Shown here: positions 6,101 to 7,771 of the stretch, one piece after another | Numbering within the stretch: position 1 is the first letter of the stretch | How the letters are laid out: every line of letters starts with the position of its first letter | From: Mariprofundus sp. | GTDB lineage: Bacteria > Pseudomonadota > Zetaproteobacteria > Mariprofundales > Mariprofundaceae | NCBI GenBank assembly: GCA_015485035.1 | Contig: WFUI01000132.1 | Coordinates: 1-7,771, forward strand | Reading direction: 5' to 3' | DNA: 7,771 nt | The notes under the pieces: generated by a model | The model's database searches: none | Seen by the model: only the letters and a program-made list of their open reading frames with translations | What the model was told of the DNA's origin: nothing | Program-made: the position numbers and the translations under genes

Positions 6101-7771
6101 ATGGATTGGAATATCTTTCGGCATAGTCTGAACTGGCGCCTGTTTCTGTTTATGGTGCCGTTATCTCTGCTGGTCGGGGCAGGGATATATGTGGCCTTTT
6201 TTGCTGTTGTTTCCGATAGCATAACCAGTCTGGCTGCCTATTTTGCAGAACAGAAAGTCATGTTTTACGCGGATAAAGCCACCCGGATCCTTGTCAGGGA
6301 TCGTGATATTGTGGCGCGTTTATCGGCATCACCCATGTTGCTTGACTGGGTCAGGGATGAGGGAAATGCTGGTCTGCGTAAAAAAGCGATGGCCCTGCTT
6401 GTACAACATCGCCCGGTGCTACGGGATCACAGTTTTTTTCTGGTTGCCGCACGTTCGGGCCATTATTATTACTCTCAAGAGAATGGGAAAGCGCCTGACC
6501 AGTCCTTTAGATATACCCTTTCAAAACACCGGCTCCGTGATGCCTGGTATTATGCTACGCTTGCCAAAGGTCAGAAATGCTCTCTTAACGTTAATCATGA
6601 TGACGTTCTCAATGTGACCAAGGTATGGATCAATTGCCTGATGCAGGCTGATGGACAGGCGGTTGGCATGCTGGGGACCGGTATTGATTTGACCGAATTC
6701 ATTCGCACGGTTGTGGAAAGCAAACAGCCGGGGGTGAGTAATATCTACATCAACAAGGATGGATTTATTCAGGCTGCGCCGCATGTGGATATGATTGATT
6801 TTGCCAGCATCACGCATGAGGGTGGTGAAGGCAGGCGTATTTTCGATTTATTCGATCGGCCACAGGATCGACAGGCATTTACCCGGCTGATGCAGCATGT
6901 CGGAGAACCGGCGGTGCGCTCCCTGACCGTGCAATTGCATGGTGTTCCTTATGTTATTGCCCTGTCATCCATTGAAGGTATTCCCTGGTTCAATGCCTCT
7001 TTTGTGAATATCAATGAGCAGCATATCCGAGAATATTTTATGCCTTTTGCTGTGTTGCTCGGGCTGGCGATGGCATCGCTGATGGTATTGTTGCTCTGGT
7101 TTGTACGGCGCATGATATTGCAACGGTTGAAACGACTTGATGCCAATGTGGCGCTTTTGAGGAACAGGAATTTCTCGATTGATTGCGCAGATCATGCGGA
7201 AGATGAAATCGGCCGTCTCAGTCGAAGCTTTTGTGAGATGGCCAACGACATGCAGCGGTATACGAAAAGACTGGAGAATACGGTTTCCGAGCGTACGGCG
7301 GCCCTGCGGCAGGCTGTTCACGAGGCCGAGGCAGGTCGAAAATATCTGGATGCGCTCATTCAGCATGCGCGCGATGCCATTATGCATATCGATAACCAGG
7401 GGAGGATTCGTTCTTTCAATCCGGCATCAGAAGCAATGTTTGGTTATCAACGGGATGATGTTTTGGGGAAATCTGTAAGCTGTCTCTTCGATGTGGAGAA
7501 GCAGGCACCTGGGGCTGCGTGGTGGGCCGCACTGACACATGAGGATGTTCTGGAGATGAAGGGCTTGCGACGGGATGGCCGGAGGTTTCCGGTTGAACTG
7601 TCCCTGAATGTTATGCCTGTTGTGCATGAAGATCACTATATCGTCGTAATACGGGATATCTCAGAACGGCGTCAGGTCGAGGCGCGTATACGTCAGCTGG
7701 CACATTTTGATGCTTTGACCGGCTTGCCCAACCGTGCATTGTTTCTTGATCGTTTGCAGCAAGCGCTGACC
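6101..7771 (+). CDS. Membrane sensor with Cache, HAMP, PAS and GGDEF domains (3' end outside window)
   Basis: This is the first 557 residues of a c-di-GMP signalling protein; the frame is uninterrupted to the window edge. TM1 is at about 14-37. A periplasmic sensor at about 38-313 looks like a double Cache domain, with RDAWYYATLAKG and GQAVGMLGTGIDL as typical elements. TM2 is at about 314-335 and HAMP at about 336-388, ending with DEIGRLSRSFCEMANDM. A short coiled coil leads into a PAS domain at about 412-528 (NPASEAMFGY, then LRRDGRRFPVEL and RDISERRQ). GGDEF begins at about 534, with DALTGLPNR at 537-545. The GGDEF active-site loop is not visible, so diguanylate cyclase activity cannot be judged; this N-terminal GGDEF style often precedes an EAL domain. 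A periplasmic ligand presumably controls the output. The ATG is preceded directly by an in-frame TGA. Confidence 0.92.
   Translation, partial: MDWNIFRHSLNWRLFLFMVPLSLLVGAGIYVAFFAVVSDSITSLAAYFAEQKVMFYADKATRILVRDRDIVARLSASPMLLDWVRDEGNAGLRKKAMALLVQHRPVLRDHSFFLVAARSGHYYYSQENGKAPDQSFRYTLSKHRLRDAWYYATLAKGQKCSLNVNHDDVLNVTKVWINCLMQADGQAVGMLGTGIDLTEFIRTVVESKQPGVSNIYINKDGFIQAAPHVDMIDFASITHEGGEGRRIFDLFDRPQDRQAFTRLMQHVGEPAVRSLTVQLHGVPYVIALSSIEGIPWFNASFVNINEQHIREYFMPFAVLLGLAMASLMVLLLWFVRRMILQRLKRLDANVALLRNRNFSIDCADHAEDEIGRLSRSFCEMANDMQRYTKRLENTVSERTAALRQAVHEAEAGRKYLDALIQHARDAIMHIDNQGRIRSFNPASEAMFGYQRDDVLGKSVSCLFDVEKQAPGAAWWAALTHEDVLEMKGLRRDGRRFPVELSLNVMPVVHEDHYIVVIRDISERRQVEARIRQLAHFDALTGLPNRALFLDRLQQALT

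Noticed and set aside
6965..7387. 140-codon minus-strand frame opposite the sensor gene
   Set aside because: The + strand frame carries clear TM, HAMP and PAS features here, so this is a shadow.

Overview
The window is a stretch of ordinary proteobacterial chromosome, with about 5.4 kb of tightly packed housekeeping genes followed by the start of a large signalling gene. All genes that I support lie on the + strand. The System II (ResB/CcsA) cytochrome c maturation genes, the t6A genes and a Cache-HAMP-PAS-GGDEF protein together point to a Gram-negative bacterium of the Pseudomonadota. A beta- or zetaproteobacterial relative would fit, but the sequence alone does not settle the lineage.

Layout: (1) about 3-344, the 3' end of a TsaC/YrdC-type threonylcarbamoyl-AMP synthase gene. 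(2) 359-2059 resB and 2121-3362 ccsA, the two membrane proteins that carry heme across the inner membrane and attach it to apocytochromes c. (3) A likely extended -10 promoter in the 49-nt gap after ccsA, driving galU (3412-4275, TTG start), tsaB (4272-4982, GTG start) and a low-molecular-weight protein tyrosine phosphatase (4975-5445). These three genes overlap end to start by 4 and 8 nt, so they almost certainly share one transcript. (4) 5446-6100, a 655-nt gap with no convincing protein gene but several inverted repeats. (5) 6101 to the window end, an open-ended reading frame for a membrane-bound c-di-GMP signalling protein. Its N-terminal 557 residues are visible, and the GGDEF catalytic loop lies beyond the window.

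How the genes fit together: tsaC and tsaB both serve synthesis of the t6A modification at position 37 of ANN-decoding tRNAs. TsaC makes threonylcarbamoyl-AMP and TsaB is the partner of TsaD in the transfer step. resB and ccsA form a separate heme-delivery unit between them. galU supplies UDP-glucose for envelope and exopolysaccharide synthesis. The tyrosine phosphatase could act in polysaccharide control, but its immediate genetic link is to tsaB.

I do not see a clearly novel system. The parts that most deserve a second look are the structured 655-nt gap upstream of the c-di-GMP gene and the galU-tsaB-phosphatase overlap operon.
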